From Bacteroidales bacterium UBA3844 (GTDB lineage: Bacteria; Bacteroidota; Bacteroidia; Bacteroidales; Paludibacteraceae): a DNA stretch of 64,000 nt. Location: positions 34,471 through 98,470 of the forward strand of contig DGHQ01000024.1 in the NCBI GenBank assembly GCA_002392915.1. The letters are read 5' to 3'. A model generated the notes under the pieces. The model was not told the origin of the DNA and did no database searches. It worked only from the letters and a program-made list of their open reading frames with translations. A program made the translations under genes and the position numbers. Positions 8,211 through 17,420 of the stretch are shown in pieces; position 1 is the first letter of the stretch; every line of letters starts with the position of its first letter.

Positions 8211-9914
8211 TTATCTCTCCAAAATCTCTTTCATCTCTTTGCTTGTGAATGCTTTCAAAGCTTCACTGAATGCATCGTCCTCCAAATTATATGCCCAATA
8301 GAACGGACGCTGGTGATGGTCGTCGGATCCGTGGATCGAGCGAATCAGATAAGCCACAAGCAGACGCATGATCTTCTTCTGTGTCGACGCTGGCTCCCTG
8401 TCGGCAGGCGAGAAATTCTTCTCTCTCTTCGCATACGCAAGGAATTCACGGTAGACACTGTCGTGCATCAGATTCTTGTACGTCATCTTATAATCGCCAT
8501 TGCTCTTATATGCCTCAATCTCCGACGGATGATTTTCTGCATATTTAAATGAGAACTCATACACCAAATCGCTCAAAAGCACTTTTCTTGCGAATGGCGA
8601 CATATTAGTGTCGAGCGGCACAAAGATATCCGGCATGATTCCTCCGCCTCCGTAGACGGTACGGCCGAGTTTGCAAGTCTTGTAGACCATGCTGTCCTTC
8701 TCCGCAGCCTTCTTCATACTGTCGGCATTTGTCATCTCACCATGCTCATAACGCATCGCCGTCTCCGCGCGATAATCATAGTCCTGACCATAATATTTCT
8801 GCACACATCTTCCAGAAGGAGTGTAGTATCTTGCTATAGTAAGACGCAATGCCGCTCCACCTGAGATTGGGATCTGCTGCTGCACAAGTCCCTTGCCGAA
8901 TGAACGGCTGCCCACGATGACACCTCTGTCGTTGTCCTGGATAGCTCCGGCAAAAATCTCACTCGCAGAGGCTGAATTCTCATTGATGAGCACCACAATC
9001 GGATCTGAAATGATAGGCGCGCCCCTCGACATCAGCACCTCGCCAGCGTTTGCGCGTGTCTCGCCACGTCCACAAGTGTAGACGATAGTGTCGCCCTCGT
9101 CAAGAAGGAAGTTGAGCATTTCGCCTGCCACAGGGAGGAATCCGCCTCCATTATTACGCAAATCGACAATGAAACGTCTTGCACCTTCAGCCTGAAGCTT
9201 AAGCAAAGCCTCGTAAAACTCCGCATGAGTTTTCTCACCGAAACGGTCCACTTTGACATAACCTGTCTGATCGTCAGCCATATAGAAAGCGTCGACAGTC
9301 TCCTGAGCCACCTCTCCACGAATCACCTCATAGCTGAGAGTCTCAGCCACGCCAGCACGCTTGATGCCAAGTTTGACGTGAGTGTCTTTCGGACCGCGCA
9401 ACGTCTTCACAACGACCTCATTATTCAATTTAGGGCCGACGAAAGCACTATCGTCGACAGCGATGATCTTATCACCTGCACGAAGGCCGGCCTTTTCAGA
9501 TGGTCCGCCAGAGATCACCTGCACCACATTGACAGTATCGTTGCGAAGGTTGAACTGCACACCGATGCCGAAGAAACTGCTTGCCAGCTCATCGTTAGTG
9601 ATCTGGAGATCCTCAGCCTTTATATAAGCAGTGTGAGGGTCGAGTGTCTCGGTAAGTTGAGGGATCACACGGTCGACAAGCTCCGACATGTTGACAGTGT
9701 CGACATACATACGCGACACATAGTGAAGCACATCAGACATCTTCCTAGCCGCAATCACATCATCCTCACCCTCAAACATTTTACGTGGGGACTGCATAAT
9801 ACCCTCTTCCGTGAGCACACGGTTTTCTCCGAATTTAGTGCCAAGGATAAAAGCTGCCGCAGTGAAGACACCAAGTATGACAGGCAGGATAGCCTGTTTC
9901 AGTTTATCGTTCAT
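8211..9914 (-). CDS. PDZ-containing S41 C-terminal processing protease
   Basis: A 567-aa S41 (CtpA/Prc-type) periplasmic protease with an N-terminal membrane anchor or signal (ILPVILGVFTAAAFILG). A PDZ domain spans about 105-190 (FFGIGVQF...GLRAGDKIIAVDD). The S41 core contains the nucleophile serine in NENSASASEIFAGA (about 315-328) and the catalytic lysine in GSRSFGKGLVQ (about 338-348). Such proteases trim C-termini of envelope proteins. The roughly 190-residue C-terminal extension is usual for Bacteroidota homologues. It sits 12 bp after the dCMP deaminase gene and 2 bp before menA. Confidence 0.94.
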   Translation of the reverse strand: MNDKLKQAILPVILGVFTAAAFILGTKFGENRVLTEEGIMQSPRKMFEGEDDVIAARKMSDVLHYVSRMYVDTVNMSELVDRVIPQLTETLDPHTAYIKAEDLQITNDELASSFFGIGVQFNLRNDTVNVVQVISGGPSEKAGLRAGDKIIAVDDSAFVGPKLNNEVVVKTLRGPKDTHVKLGIKRAGVAETLSYEVIRGEVAQETVDAFYMADDQTGYVKVDRFGEKTHAEFYEALLKLQAEGARRFIVDLRNNGGGFLPVAGEMLNFLLDEGDTIVYTCGRGETRANAGEVLMSRGAPIISDPIVVLINENSASASEIFAGAIQDNDRGVIVGSRSFGKGLVQQQIPISGGAALRLTIARYYTPSGRCVQKYYGQDYDYRAETAMRYEHGEMTNADSMKKAAEKDSMVYKTCKLGRTVYGGGGIMPDIFVPLDTNMSPFARKVLLSDLVYEFSFKYAENHPSEIEAYKSNGDYKMTYKNLMHDSVYREFLAYAKREKNFSPADREPASTQKKIMRLLVAYLIRSIHGSDDHHQRPFYWAYNLEDDAFSEALKAFTSKEMKEILER

Positions 9915-9926
9915 ATTATTGTTAGG

Positions 9927-10397
9927 TTATTCATTTTTATAATCCTGCTCATTGAGGAATTCCACTTTCACACCGGCACGCTCCAAAAGGTCGATACCAT
10001 CGGTGAGACGGTACTTTTCCGAATAGACGACACGTTTGATTCCGGCCTGGATAATCAGTTTGGCGCACTCGATGCAAGGCGACGCAGTGACATAGAGAGT
10101 AGCGCCGTCGCTGCTGTTGTTGCTTTGGGCAACTTTGGCGATTGCGTTAGCCTCAGCGTGGAGCACGTAAGGGAAAGTGGTATCGTTGTCATCCTCACAG
10201 ACATTAGGGAATCCAGAAGGAGTACCATTATAACCATCAGAGATGATAGTTTTGTCCTTCACAAGAAGAGCCCCCACCTGACGACGCTTGCAATATGAGT
10301 TTTCCGCCCATATTCTTGCCATCCGTATATAACGGTAGTCAATTTTCTTTTGTTTGTCTGGATTCATAGGTTTATCTTTTTCAGTACTCATGTCCAT
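9927..10397 (-). CDS. dCMP deaminase family protein
   Basis: Cytidine/deoxycytidylate deaminase family (156 aa, ComEB-like), converting dCMP to dUMP to supply dTMP synthesis. The zinc site is complete: HAEANAI supplies the His ligand and catalytic Glu, and PCIECAK supplies the two Cys ligands. The early RQVGALLVKDKTIISDGYNGTPSG segment is the typical substrate loop. It is the first gene of a minus operon running into the S41 protease and menA. A -7 box TATATTTG lies at 10416-10423. The start may be ATG 10397 or ATG 10391. Confidence 0.93.
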   Translation of the reverse strand: MDMSTEKDKPMNPDKQKKIDYRYIRMARIWAENSYCKRRQVGALLVKDKTIISDGYNGTPSGFPNVCEDDNDTTFPYVLHAEANAIAKVAQSNNSSDGATLYVTASPCIECAKLIIQAGIKRVVYSEKYRLTDGIDLLERAGVKVEFLNEQDYKNE

Positions 10398-10415
10398 TAC
10401 CGGTTAGTTTTATAG

Positions 10416-10423
10416 GCAAATAT
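10416..10423 (-). promoter_or_regulatory. Predicted -7 box for the deaminase-protease-menA operon
   Basis: On the minus strand TATATTTG matches TAnnTTTG, 18 bp before ATG 10397. No convincing -33 TTTG at standard spacing was found. Confidence 0.5.
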
Positions 10424-10526
10424 AAAACAAGGATTATAATTATCTGCAAAAATAATAGAAAAGTGTGGAAAAATCAGCATTTTGCAAAAAAAAGGAAGAA
10501 AGGCGGGTAAAAAAACTCTATAAAAG

Positions 10527-10557
10527 TTTGTGAGAAACAAAAATTAGACTACCTTTG
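10527..10557 (+). promoter_or_regulatory. Predicted promoter of the tRNA cluster
   Basis: TTTG (10527-10530) and TACCTTTG (10550-10557) are separated by 19 bp, the classic Bacteroidota -33/-7 arrangement, about 37 bp before the first tRNA. All three tRNAs are likely one transcript. Confidence 0.7.
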
Positions 10558-10593
10558 CACTCGCAAAAAAGGAACAGCGTTCTTTAACATACT

Positions 10594-10666
<73 letters not shown>

Positions 10667-10681
10667 CATCTACAAGATGAT

Positions 10682-10766
10682 GCCCTGATGGTGGAATTGG
10701 TAGACACGCAGGACTTAAAATCCTGTAATCATTGCGATTGTACGGGTTCAAGTCCCGTTCGGGGCA
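10682..10766 (+). tRNA. tRNA-Leu (TAA)
   Basis: An 85-nt type II tRNA. Acceptor GCCCTGA pairs with TCGGGGC (one G-T), the anticodon is TAA in GGACTTAAAATCC, and there is a long variable arm. The T arm is CGGGTTCAAGTCCCG. CCA is not encoded. Confidence 0.96.
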
Positions 10767-10793
10767 CATATTTGTTTAGAGAGAAATTACAAT

Positions 10794-10866
10794 GGTGCCA
10801 TAGCTCAGTTGGTAGAGCAAAGGACTGAAAATCCTTGTGTCCCCGGTTCGATTCCTGGTGGTACCA
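10794..10866 (+). tRNA. tRNA-Phe (GAA)
   Basis: A 73-nt cloverleaf. Acceptor GGTGCCA pairs with TGGTACC (one G-T), and anticodon GAA sits in AGGACTGAAAATCCT. The T stem reads CCCGG/CCTGG, leaving one C-T mismatch in the middle pair, which is unusual for an essential single tRNA. Confidence 0.94.
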
Positions 10867-10869
10867 CAC

Positions 10870-10905
10870 GAAAAAGCAGATTCATTATTGAGTCTGCTTT
10901 TTTTG
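10870..10905 (+). terminator. Intrinsic terminator after the tRNA cluster
   Basis: AAAAAGCAGA ... TCTGCTTTTTTT forms a stem of about 10 bp with a T run just after tRNA-Phe. The A run on the other arm may let it also act on the converging TamB transcript. Confidence 0.75.
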
Positions 10906-10958
10906 TTGAAAATACATTAGTTTTATAAACTTGGAAGGCTTGTTGCGACGTTGCCCTC

Positions 10959-13900
10959 TTATTTACTTTTCTTTATCTTCATCAGTTCCTTGAACGTATC
11001 GGCCTCTTTGGTGATGATGAAGCCGAGGCCTTCAGTACTCGTTCCAGAACGGTAGAATTCCGTGTTGGTGTGGCGATAGCCTTTCAGACGCAATGTTCCG
11101 CTCTTGTTTAGCTTATACTCCAGATCGAAATTTTTTGTCAGCTCATCATCAGCATTAGTGCTTGAGTTGTTCTGATATCCAAAATCTGTGCTGAATATCA
11201 GACGGTCGTTGAAGAAGGAGCGTGAAAGGGAAAGGCTCATCTCCATATCACTGCCATCAGACTGGGCCGACGACATATCCGCGCCTATCGTCCAGCTGCT
11301 GCCAAGCACGTCGCCAAACAATGTGTTCATTCCATTCGATATGCTGGAGGAGACTATTGACGTAAGCATACTTGAACCAACGCCCGCAGACTGCGACGAC
11401 GATACCGGATAGAAGGTGCCGAATCCAAGTATGTAGGCGAACTCTCTGATTTTCAAGTCGTCGGTATTAATGATATTTTGTAGACGCTGGTTGAGATCAT
11501 CGCCAGCATTCGGCAACGTGATGTCGTATGAAAGGTTAAACTTATCCATTGTGCCGTTGATGCCAAGACGTGCCCCCACCGTCTGACGTGTGTTCGTCAG
11601 TGTCGGGTCGTTGGAGAAGGATTCGTCGAGTGTGGCGAGATCGGCTCGAGTGGTGTAGAGCGCAGACAAATCAAATTTGAGTGTTTCAAGTCGTCCACCT
11701 ACATTGACTGTTCCTCCCTTCTCTATCGCAAATGTTTTCTGTGGCAGACTTGAGATCTTCATCTTCAGTTGTCCCTCTTCAATGATATAGTCGCCATACA
11801 ATTTAAACTCATCCGATGTGGTTGTGTATTCGACGCGGATGTTTCCACCGCCCTTCAAAGTGCACTTGTCTCCTGAGGAGCGCGACAACACAACCGTCAT
11901 CTCGGTATTGTCGGTCACCTTGAGATCAACACTCGCGTCTATATTGAACTTTGTCTCGTCGTACTTCTTTCTCAAATCCACAGTATCCTCATGCGACACA
12001 AAGACTATAGTGGAGTATTGGGTTGCAGACGACGCGCTCTCCGGCAACACCACCGTCATCACGGCACTCTCCCCCGTCGACACATTTCCTCGAATCGACG
12101 CTCCATCAGCATCGCCTGCCACACGTATTTTACCGTCAGCCGTAAGTTTTCCATACACCATCTCATCCTTGTTCTTAGGATTATTCAGCAAAATGAAGTC
12201 GTTAAGGGTCAACGTTGCCAGATACTTCGGATTCTTAAAATTGTTATGCTGGACATTACACTCCAGCTTAGCCACTCGACCATAGTCGTCGACTATCTTC
12301 GCATCCTTGATAATCATACTCGTCGGAGTGAAAAGAATACTGTCCGTCACCCTGTACGACGCATTGTTTGCCTTCACCCTCGCCAACACTTTGTCAAGAT
12401 AGATATATCCCTTCACCTCTGGCTCGGAGATTTTGCCTGTGACATCAATCTTGGACGAGACCGTTCCCGTCAACTTGTCGAGATAATCATCAAGCATCAT
12501 CTGAGCCGTGGCCAACGGGAATTCCTTGACATTAAACCTCAACCTCAACGAGTCTGTGCCAGGAGAGACTATTCCTCCTGCAGTAGCCACCTCTGCGGAG
12601 TCTCTATAAATGGTGATCTTCGTGCCGACAGCCTTTCTTTCTGGGCTCCATCCGCATCGCAAACTCACGTCGCCCACCCATATCGAATCTATTGCAAGCG
12701 AATCCACTCTGAGGTTTTTGGTGCCAAACCGTGGCATGTCGCCCATCACTCCCTTTGCCATAACGTCTCCAGTGATGAATCCAGAGAACGGGAATCCCAT
12801 TCGCAATTTGGAGATCACACTCGATATTGACATACTGTCGAAAGATATTTTCAACGAGTCGTCCACACTCTTGCCTACTGCTCCGTCTATAAGAAGAATC
12901 TGGCGGGAATCCTCCGTCAGACCGAAATGGTCGATTTTCGTATAGCCATCCTGCCTTGTCGTGACCACCGACGGCTCAAAACCGATAAGCAGGTCGCGAA
13001 GCAGAAGGTCGCTCGGCATGAAGAACGTCTTCAGCAGAATCTCCTTAGTGATGGAATCTTTCGGAAACGTCAGCAAAGCTTTGATATCCCCCTCTATCTT
13101 ATGCTCCTCGTCGAAATTATCATACACAAAAGTGGTCAGAGCCACATCGTTTTCTAACTCTGTAGCCAAATCAAACTTAATCGGCTTCATCTCCTTGGCA
13201 TACACAACCGTCTGCACATCTCCGACATACATTTTATCCTTCTGCTTGAAAGAGAAATCGATGTCTTTTGCCACAATTCCATTGTATACTATGCTGTCCG
13301 CACTCACAAAAGCCCCCATCCTGCTCAAAGAGTCGGAGATATTGAAAGACATCCTCATTCCTGTCACCGACAAAGGGACATCAAAAAACTCGCAGACTGG
13401 CACGATATCCTTCACATCCACCTGCAAATCGAAGGCATTGTTGCTTATTGTCGTGTCGATTCCCTCACTAATCTTATGGTCGAAAAACGTAGGCAGATAC
13501 GGATGAAGAATATTCACCACGCTCGCCTCCATCGCATTCACGTCATATTTTCCACCCAAAGAGATGTCGAGCAGACGCGATCTTAGCTGCACCTGACGAT
13601 GCGAATCTCTGTCGTCGGATGAGACGGAGATTTTTCCGACATCCAGTGTCTTATTTCCATTTCTGACAACCAACGAGTCGATATCCACCTGCCCCACAAC
13701 ATCGTTGAGCGACGACATGATTGTTCGTCCGTCGATATTGAGCGAGACATAAAAATCATTCCATGTGGAATCCACGACTCCCAACTTGTATGGAGAGAAA
13801 TCCTTCACCACACCGTTCAGCATATAAATATTTTTTTCCGACGGGATATATGAAGCCGACAACTCCGCTGATCCATAGGGCTCACTGAATGAAATGTCGG

Positions 13901-15380
13901 CAGTAGCGGATTCCGACGAGTATACCGCATTGCTTATCTTCAGCGACGTCGCCGCAATATTATCATACACAAAATATGGTACCGCTCCTGTAGCCCGCAC
14001 CACCAAACCGGTGTCCGACAAACACAAATCAGCATCAACATCAAGTTTGGCTCTCAAACGTGTGGTATCGCCGATAAGTTTGGCTATATCAGCCGTATCT
14101 GAGGCAAGTGAAGCCGCAATATTCAGCACGTCAGACTTACTGTCATAAACAAGTTTTCCAGCACTTTTCAGTTTGGTGACAGGAGTGTTCGCGCCCAAAT
14201 CAAATTTCAGGCTGGTGGGATTACCATTCGCCTTCAAATTAGTGGCAAAAGGGAATAGCCTCATCACTATCTCATTATGAGTCAACGAAGTGTCAATCAA
14301 AGTAAGGACATCTCCATTTTCAGCAGAGACGAGAATGTCGGCGTTATAAAATGAATTTTTGTAGTCGTAGCAGTCGCTCATCGATGCCACAGCATGTATG
14401 GAAGCGTCCTCACAATCCACCTGCAGCACCTTCACATCCACCATCGGAAGTTTTCCTTTAGCAGCAAGACAAAGACTGACTGGCGAACTGTATGCAGACA
14501 AAACCGGAGCGAAAGGAGCTATTTCTGAAAGCACCACCGTCGACGGTGCGATATCCACATTGTACTCGCCATGATGGACGGCATCGTCGATATTGTCGAG
14601 AATAGAAGGATATTTCCAAGCTATATCATCGAGAGTCAACGACGATTTAGGAGTCTGCAGATAGATCTGTTCAGACGAGAATCCATCCGTCAGCATAGCG
14701 AAATCAAGGATTTTCAAGTCGTTGATTCTGACGTGGGTAAGATCATCAAACGCAGAGAGCTGAGATATTTCAGCTCGGAGATTGTCAGTTTGTATGGATT
14801 TCAAATAGCCTGAGATCAGGACCTCAGACAGATGTATATGGTTGTAGTCGAACACCCCAGGTTGGGCATACGAACTGTCGATAATGTCATATTTAAGGAT
14901 TCCCCGTTTGAGGGAGATATCAGACAACTCCATATCAAATTTCGACGGAGTTGTGTCGACCTCTGTTGTGTCTGTCGACGAGAATGCGTCTATCAGATAT
15001 TCAAAATTATAGACATCAGCATTGCTTGACACGTAGATTTTAAAACTGTCGAGATCCACCTTCGACAGGGTTAGTTTGGAGTCCGACCAAACGGTCGCAG
15101 GATTGAATCCTGCCTCCAATCTTTTTATATAAGCAAGAGTATCTTTATTGCAGTCGGGAAGATATAGATCCTCCATCACCACATTTCCTTTGAAATTGAT
15201 GCCGACGTAGCCTACGGAGATGTCGACACCAAACCGAGATTTGAGTTCATCGGTCACTTTCTGAGTGATTGAAGTCTGGACGGACGGGATTGTGAGCAGG
15301 CCGCATAACAACAAAAGCAACAGCAGGATTATTCCCACCGTTGCCAATGTTATCTTTAATATTTTTCCCGCCACATTCAT
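10959..15380 (-). CDS. tamB: TamB-type inter-membrane bridge protein (AsmA/DUF490)
   Basis: A 1473-aa protein with one N-terminal membrane anchor (ILLLLLLLCGLLTIPSVQ) followed by a very long beta-rich body and a C-terminal TamB/DUF490 domain (about 1150-1440). TamB-like proteins form hydrophobic grooves across the periplasm that carry phospholipids to the outer membrane and assist Omp85-assisted assembly. The repeated V-x-D-x-pattern strands and the C-terminal TRQTVGARLGINGTMDKFNLSYDITLP segment fit. It sits 16 bp after the rhodanese-like lipoprotein gene and is probably co-transcribed with it. No Omp85/TamA partner gene is adjacent. Confidence 0.9.
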   Translation of the reverse strand: MNVAGKILKITLATVGIILLLLLLLCGLLTIPSVQTSITQKVTDELKSRFGVDISVGYVGINFKGNVVMEDLYLPDCNKDTLAYIKRLEAGFNPATVWSDSKLTLSKVDLDSFKIYVSSNADVYNFEYLIDAFSSTDTTEVDTTPSKFDMELSDISLKRGILKYDIIDSSYAQPGVFDYNHIHLSEVLISGYLKSIQTDNLRAEISQLSAFDDLTHVRINDLKILDFAMLTDGFSSEQIYLQTPKSSLTLDDIAWKYPSILDNIDDAVHHGEYNVDIAPSTVVLSEIAPFAPVLSAYSSPVSLCLAAKGKLPMVDVKVLQVDCEDASIHAVASMSDCYDYKNSFYNADILVSAENGDVLTLIDTSLTHNEIVMRLFPFATNLKANGNPTSLKFDLGANTPVTKLKSAGKLVYDSKSDVLNIAASLASDTADIAKLIGDTTRLRAKLDVDADLCLSDTGLVVRATGAVPYFVYDNIAATSLKISNAVYSSESATADISFSEPYGSAELSASYIPSEKNIYMLNGVVKDFSPYKLGVVDSTWNDFYVSLNIDGRTIMSSLNDVVGQVDIDSLVVRNGNKTLDVGKISVSSDDRDSHRQVQLRSRLLDISLGGKYDVNAMEASVVNILHPYLPTFFDHKISEGIDTTISNNAFDLQVDVKDIVPVCEFFDVPLSVTGMRMSFNISDSLSRMGAFVSADSIVYNGIVAKDIDFSFKQKDKMYVGDVQTVVYAKEMKPIKFDLATELENDVALTTFVYDNFDEEHKIEGDIKALLTFPKDSITKEILLKTFFMPSDLLLRDLLIGFEPSVVTTRQDGYTKIDHFGLTEDSRQILLIDGAVGKSVDDSLKISFDSMSISSVISKLRMGFPFSGFITGDVMAKGVMGDMPRFGTKNLRVDSLAIDSIWVGDVSLRCGWSPERKAVGTKITIYRDSAEVATAGGIVSPGTDSLRLRFNVKEFPLATAQMMLDDYLDKLTGTVSSKIDVTGKISEPEVKGYIYLDKVLARVKANNASYRVTDSILFTPTSMIIKDAKIVDDYGRVAKLECNVQHNNFKNPKYLATLTLNDFILLNNPKNKDEMVYGKLTADGKIRVAGDADGASIRGNVSTGESAVMTVVLPESASSATQYSTIVFVSHEDTVDLRKKYDETKFNIDASVDLKVTDNTEMTVVLSRSSGDKCTLKGGGNIRVEYTTTSDEFKLYGDYIIEEGQLKMKISSLPQKTFAIEKGGTVNVGGRLETLKFDLSALYTTRADLATLDESFSNDPTLTNTRQTVGARLGINGTMDKFNLSYDITLPNAGDDLNQRLQNIINTDDLKIREFAYILGFGTFYPVSSSQSAGVGSSMLTSIVSSSISNGMNTLFGDVLGSSWTIGADMSSAQSDGSDMEMSLSLSRSFFNDRLIFSTDFGYQNNSSTNADDELTKNFDLEYKLNKSGTLRLKGYRHTNTEFYRSGTSTEGLGFIITKEADTFKELMKIKKSK

Positions 15381-15396
15381 CAGTGTCAGTCTGTTT

Positions 15397-15921
15397 TTAT
15401 TCCTTTACATCAGGATATTTCTTCAAGAAATCAGAAGTTTTATCCATCAGAAGATAAACTTTCTGTTTACCCCAACCCATTGCAGAGATTCTTCCGGCGA
15501 CATGAAGCATCATAGCATCTGCTCCATTATCAGTGAGAAGGATAAATTTAGAGTGGTTCGGATCAAGTCGCTCAACCTCCTTATATATGAACTCATCGTC
15601 ATAATAGTAGGCTGCATCTGTCTCTAGAGGAATAGAAATTGCCCTCACCACATGACCTGCATCATACTCACTTTTCTTACGAGTGTCAATAACTATAGTA
15701 GACTCAGGTGAATTGTTAGTCAATCCATTATAAAACTGATCAGATTTAGCACCCGACATCTGATCCACAGGACCTCCAGACTCGCGGGTTGGATCCAAAA
15801 TGAAAACATCCTTTTTATTGTTTTTTTCTTCTTCTTCATCATGTTTACAACAAGATGAAATCGAAACGGTAGCAACAGATGCTACGGCAGCAAATGCCAA
15901 AGTCCTAAAAAATCCCTTCAT
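15397..15921 (-). CDS. Rhodanese-like lipoprotein, catalytic cysteine apparently absent
   Basis: Start ATG 15921 gives MKGFFRTLAFAAVASVA and a lipobox-like SISSCC, so it is probably a lipoprotein (174 aa). An earlier ATG at 15942 is possible. The region after about residue 45 resembles a rhodanese domain: TIVIDTRKKSEYDAGHVVRAISIPLE matches the entry strand and the conserved D-x-R and GHI motifs. In active rhodaneses the next loop carries C-x-x-G-x-R. Here it reads LLTDNGADAMMLHVAG, with no cysteine, so sulfurtransferase activity is unlikely. It lies directly upstream of tamB. A -7 box TATTTTTG is at 15957-15964. Confidence 0.8.
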   Translation of the reverse strand: MKGFFRTLAFAAVASVATVSISSCCKHDEEEEKNNKKDVFILDPTRESGGPVDQMSGAKSDQFYNGLTNNSPESTIVIDTRKKSEYDAGHVVRAISIPLETDAAYYYDDEFIYKEVERLDPNHSKFILLTDNGADAMMLHVAGRISAMGWGKQKVYLLMDKTSDFLKKYPDVKE

Positions 15922-15956
15922 AAACATACAATTTAATGTCATCTTAATATTATCTA

Positions 15957-15964
15957 CAAAAATA
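15957..15964 (-). promoter_or_regulatory. Predicted -7 box for the rhodanese-tamB operon
   Basis: The minus strand reads TATTTTTG (TAnnTTTG), 36 bp before ATG 15921 and inside the 79-bp gap after the glycosyltransferase gene. It suggests the rhodanese-tamB pair has its own promoter. Confidence 0.5.
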
Positions 15965-16000
15965 ATAATTTAATTGACTTTCTGATGGTCAGACCCAAAA

Positions 16001-16999
16001 TTATTCATAAAATGTTTTTGTGAACGGCACATAACGTTTCTGTCCCAACACTTTTTTCTTCCAAAATGCGGTAAGGAAACCGCAGCCATAGCCGAAAAGC
16101 TGGATGAAACTTGTTCCGATGCTGAGCACTGCCACATGAAGAGATTTCGTCGTCGCCAACGAGTGAAGGAAAATCAACGCGAGATAACATGGCACCACAA
16201 GCGCGAATCCCCACCAAACAAAGATGCCAAGCAAAATACTGAATGGCACAGCCAATGTGAAAGCGGCAGGAAGCATGTGGACCAGCTTCATTGCCCCTTT
16301 GTGTCGCTCGGCAAGCGCGATACGTGCGGTGCCCGAGCAGAACACCTGCTTGAAGAACGACTTGAATGTGTTGCGACGTTTGTGGAAGACATAAGCGTCA
16401 GGCACGAGTCCGACAGTGCATCCGCTCTCCACCACCCTCATGCTGAAATCCACGTCTTCACCATAACGCATGTCGGCATAACCGTTGATATTATCAAAGA
16501 CGCTGCGGCGGACACCAAGGTTGAAACTGCGTGGGTAAAACTTATCCATTTTCTTTTTTCCGCCACGTATACCTCCCGTAGTCAGGATTGAAGTCATCGA
16601 ATACGAGATTGCCTTCTGAATTGGTGTGAAATCCTCATGTTCACGGTCGGGGCCTCCAAAACAGTCGAGCGGCTCCTTCTCCAAGTGAGCGATAAGGCTC
16701 TCAAAATATGTGTCGGGAAGAATCGCGTCGGAATCGAAGAAAATCAGATAGTCGCCAGAGGCAAGTTTGGCTCCGGTGTTACGCGCGCCTCCAGGTCCCG
16801 TGTTATCCTGATAATGATAGACGATATTCAGACGGTCGGCAAAGGCAGCCACCTCATTTTCGCATCTCTTTTTTGATCCATCCTCCACAATCACCACCTC
16901 GACATCACATTTAGCGGTCTGCCTTGTGAGCGACTCCAACAGTTCCACCACCTCATCAGGGCGATTGTAGACGGGAATTATGACTGAAAATTTACTCAT
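16001..16999 (-). CDS. Family 2 glycosyltransferase, membrane-associated
   Basis: A GT-A fold glycosyltransferase (332 aa) transferring a nucleotide-activated sugar to an unknown acceptor. The N-terminus SVIIPVYNRPDEVVELLESL and the VIVEDGS nucleotide loop are typical, DSDAI is the DxD metal site (about 92-96), and YGEDVDF is the acceptor ED motif. Two or three hydrophobic segments near the C-terminus (LPAAFTLAVPFSILLGIF, VVPCYLALIFL) suggest inner-membrane attachment. A -7 box TATTTTTG lies at 17023-17030. It probably makes cell-surface glycan, but no polysaccharide cluster surrounds it. Confidence 0.9.
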   Translation of the reverse strand: MSKFSVIIPVYNRPDEVVELLESLTRQTAKCDVEVVIVEDGSKKRCENEVAAFADRLNIVYHYQDNTGPGGARNTGAKLASGDYLIFFDSDAILPDTYFESLIAHLEKEPLDCFGGPDREHEDFTPIQKAISYSMTSILTTGGIRGGKKKMDKFYPRSFNLGVRRSVFDNINGYADMRYGEDVDFSMRVVESGCTVGLVPDAYVFHKRRNTFKSFFKQVFCSGTARIALAERHKGAMKLVHMLPAAFTLAVPFSILLGIFVWWGFALVVPCYLALIFLHSLATTKSLHVAVLSIGTSFIQLFGYGCGFLTAFWKKKVLGQKRYVPFTKTFYE

Positions 17000-17169
17000 A
17001 TTCTATAATGTATTCTCAGACGCAAAAATACTATAATTTATTGGAATAATTCGTAAGAGCATCAAATTGTAGGGATATTTATAAGCGATTTTACATGAGT
17101 TTGACGAAACCAACATGGTATCATAATATTGTAATAGACCATTCCGCAATAGACAATTAATTCCAAGCG

Positions 17170-17192
17170 TAGGGGCAGGTTTGAAACCTGCC
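17170..17192. repeat. Palindromic intergenic repeat, family 1
   Basis: GGGGCAGGTTTGAAACCTGCC forms a perfect GGCAGGTTT/AAACCTGCC inverted repeat. It is the cleanest copy of the family, which also occurs at 4762, 19996, 42994 and 49765. Confidence 0.8.
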
Positions 17193-17255
17193 AAGCAATA
17201 GGAATTATACAGTGTTAATAATATTATGACACTTGAAAAGCCACAAACAAATAAA

Positions 17256-17280
17256 AAGGAGCAGAATAAATCCGCTCCTT
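17256..17280 (-). terminator. Intrinsic terminator for ATPase D
   Basis: On the minus strand AAGGAGC ... GCTCCTT is followed by TTTTATT, about 140 bp past the stop of the gene at 17421-19010. Confidence 0.6.
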
Positions 17281-17420
17281 GTACATAAATGATGAAACTT
17301 TGATAAGTCAATTCTGTGTGCCCGTTTCGGCTCTCAGTTTAGCATAGAGTTATAGCGTTCCTCCTTTTATAATCCTAAATTTTAGCTGCAGAATAATCTC
17401 AATATCAACCAAGACAGGTT

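Larger units (their letters stand above)
17000..17420. other. Intergenic region with a palindromic repeat and terminator
   Basis: Between a glycosyltransferase gene and ATPase D. It holds the glycosyltransferase -7 box (17023-17030), a family 1 palindrome (17170-17192), a terminator hairpin (17256-17280) and a degenerate copy of the dispersed CTCGCC/GGCTC repeat near 17305-17340. A 102-codon minus frame covers these repeats and is not believed to be a gene. Confidence 0.6.

Noticed and set aside
9225..10298. 357-codon open frame on the plus strand
   Set aside because: It lies opposite the well-supported S41 protease and dCMP deaminase genes, has no recognisable domain and an unnatural His/Ser/Ile-rich composition; a shadow frame.
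17003..17311. 102-codon minus frame
   Set aside because: Covers a palindromic repeat and a terminator, without homology.
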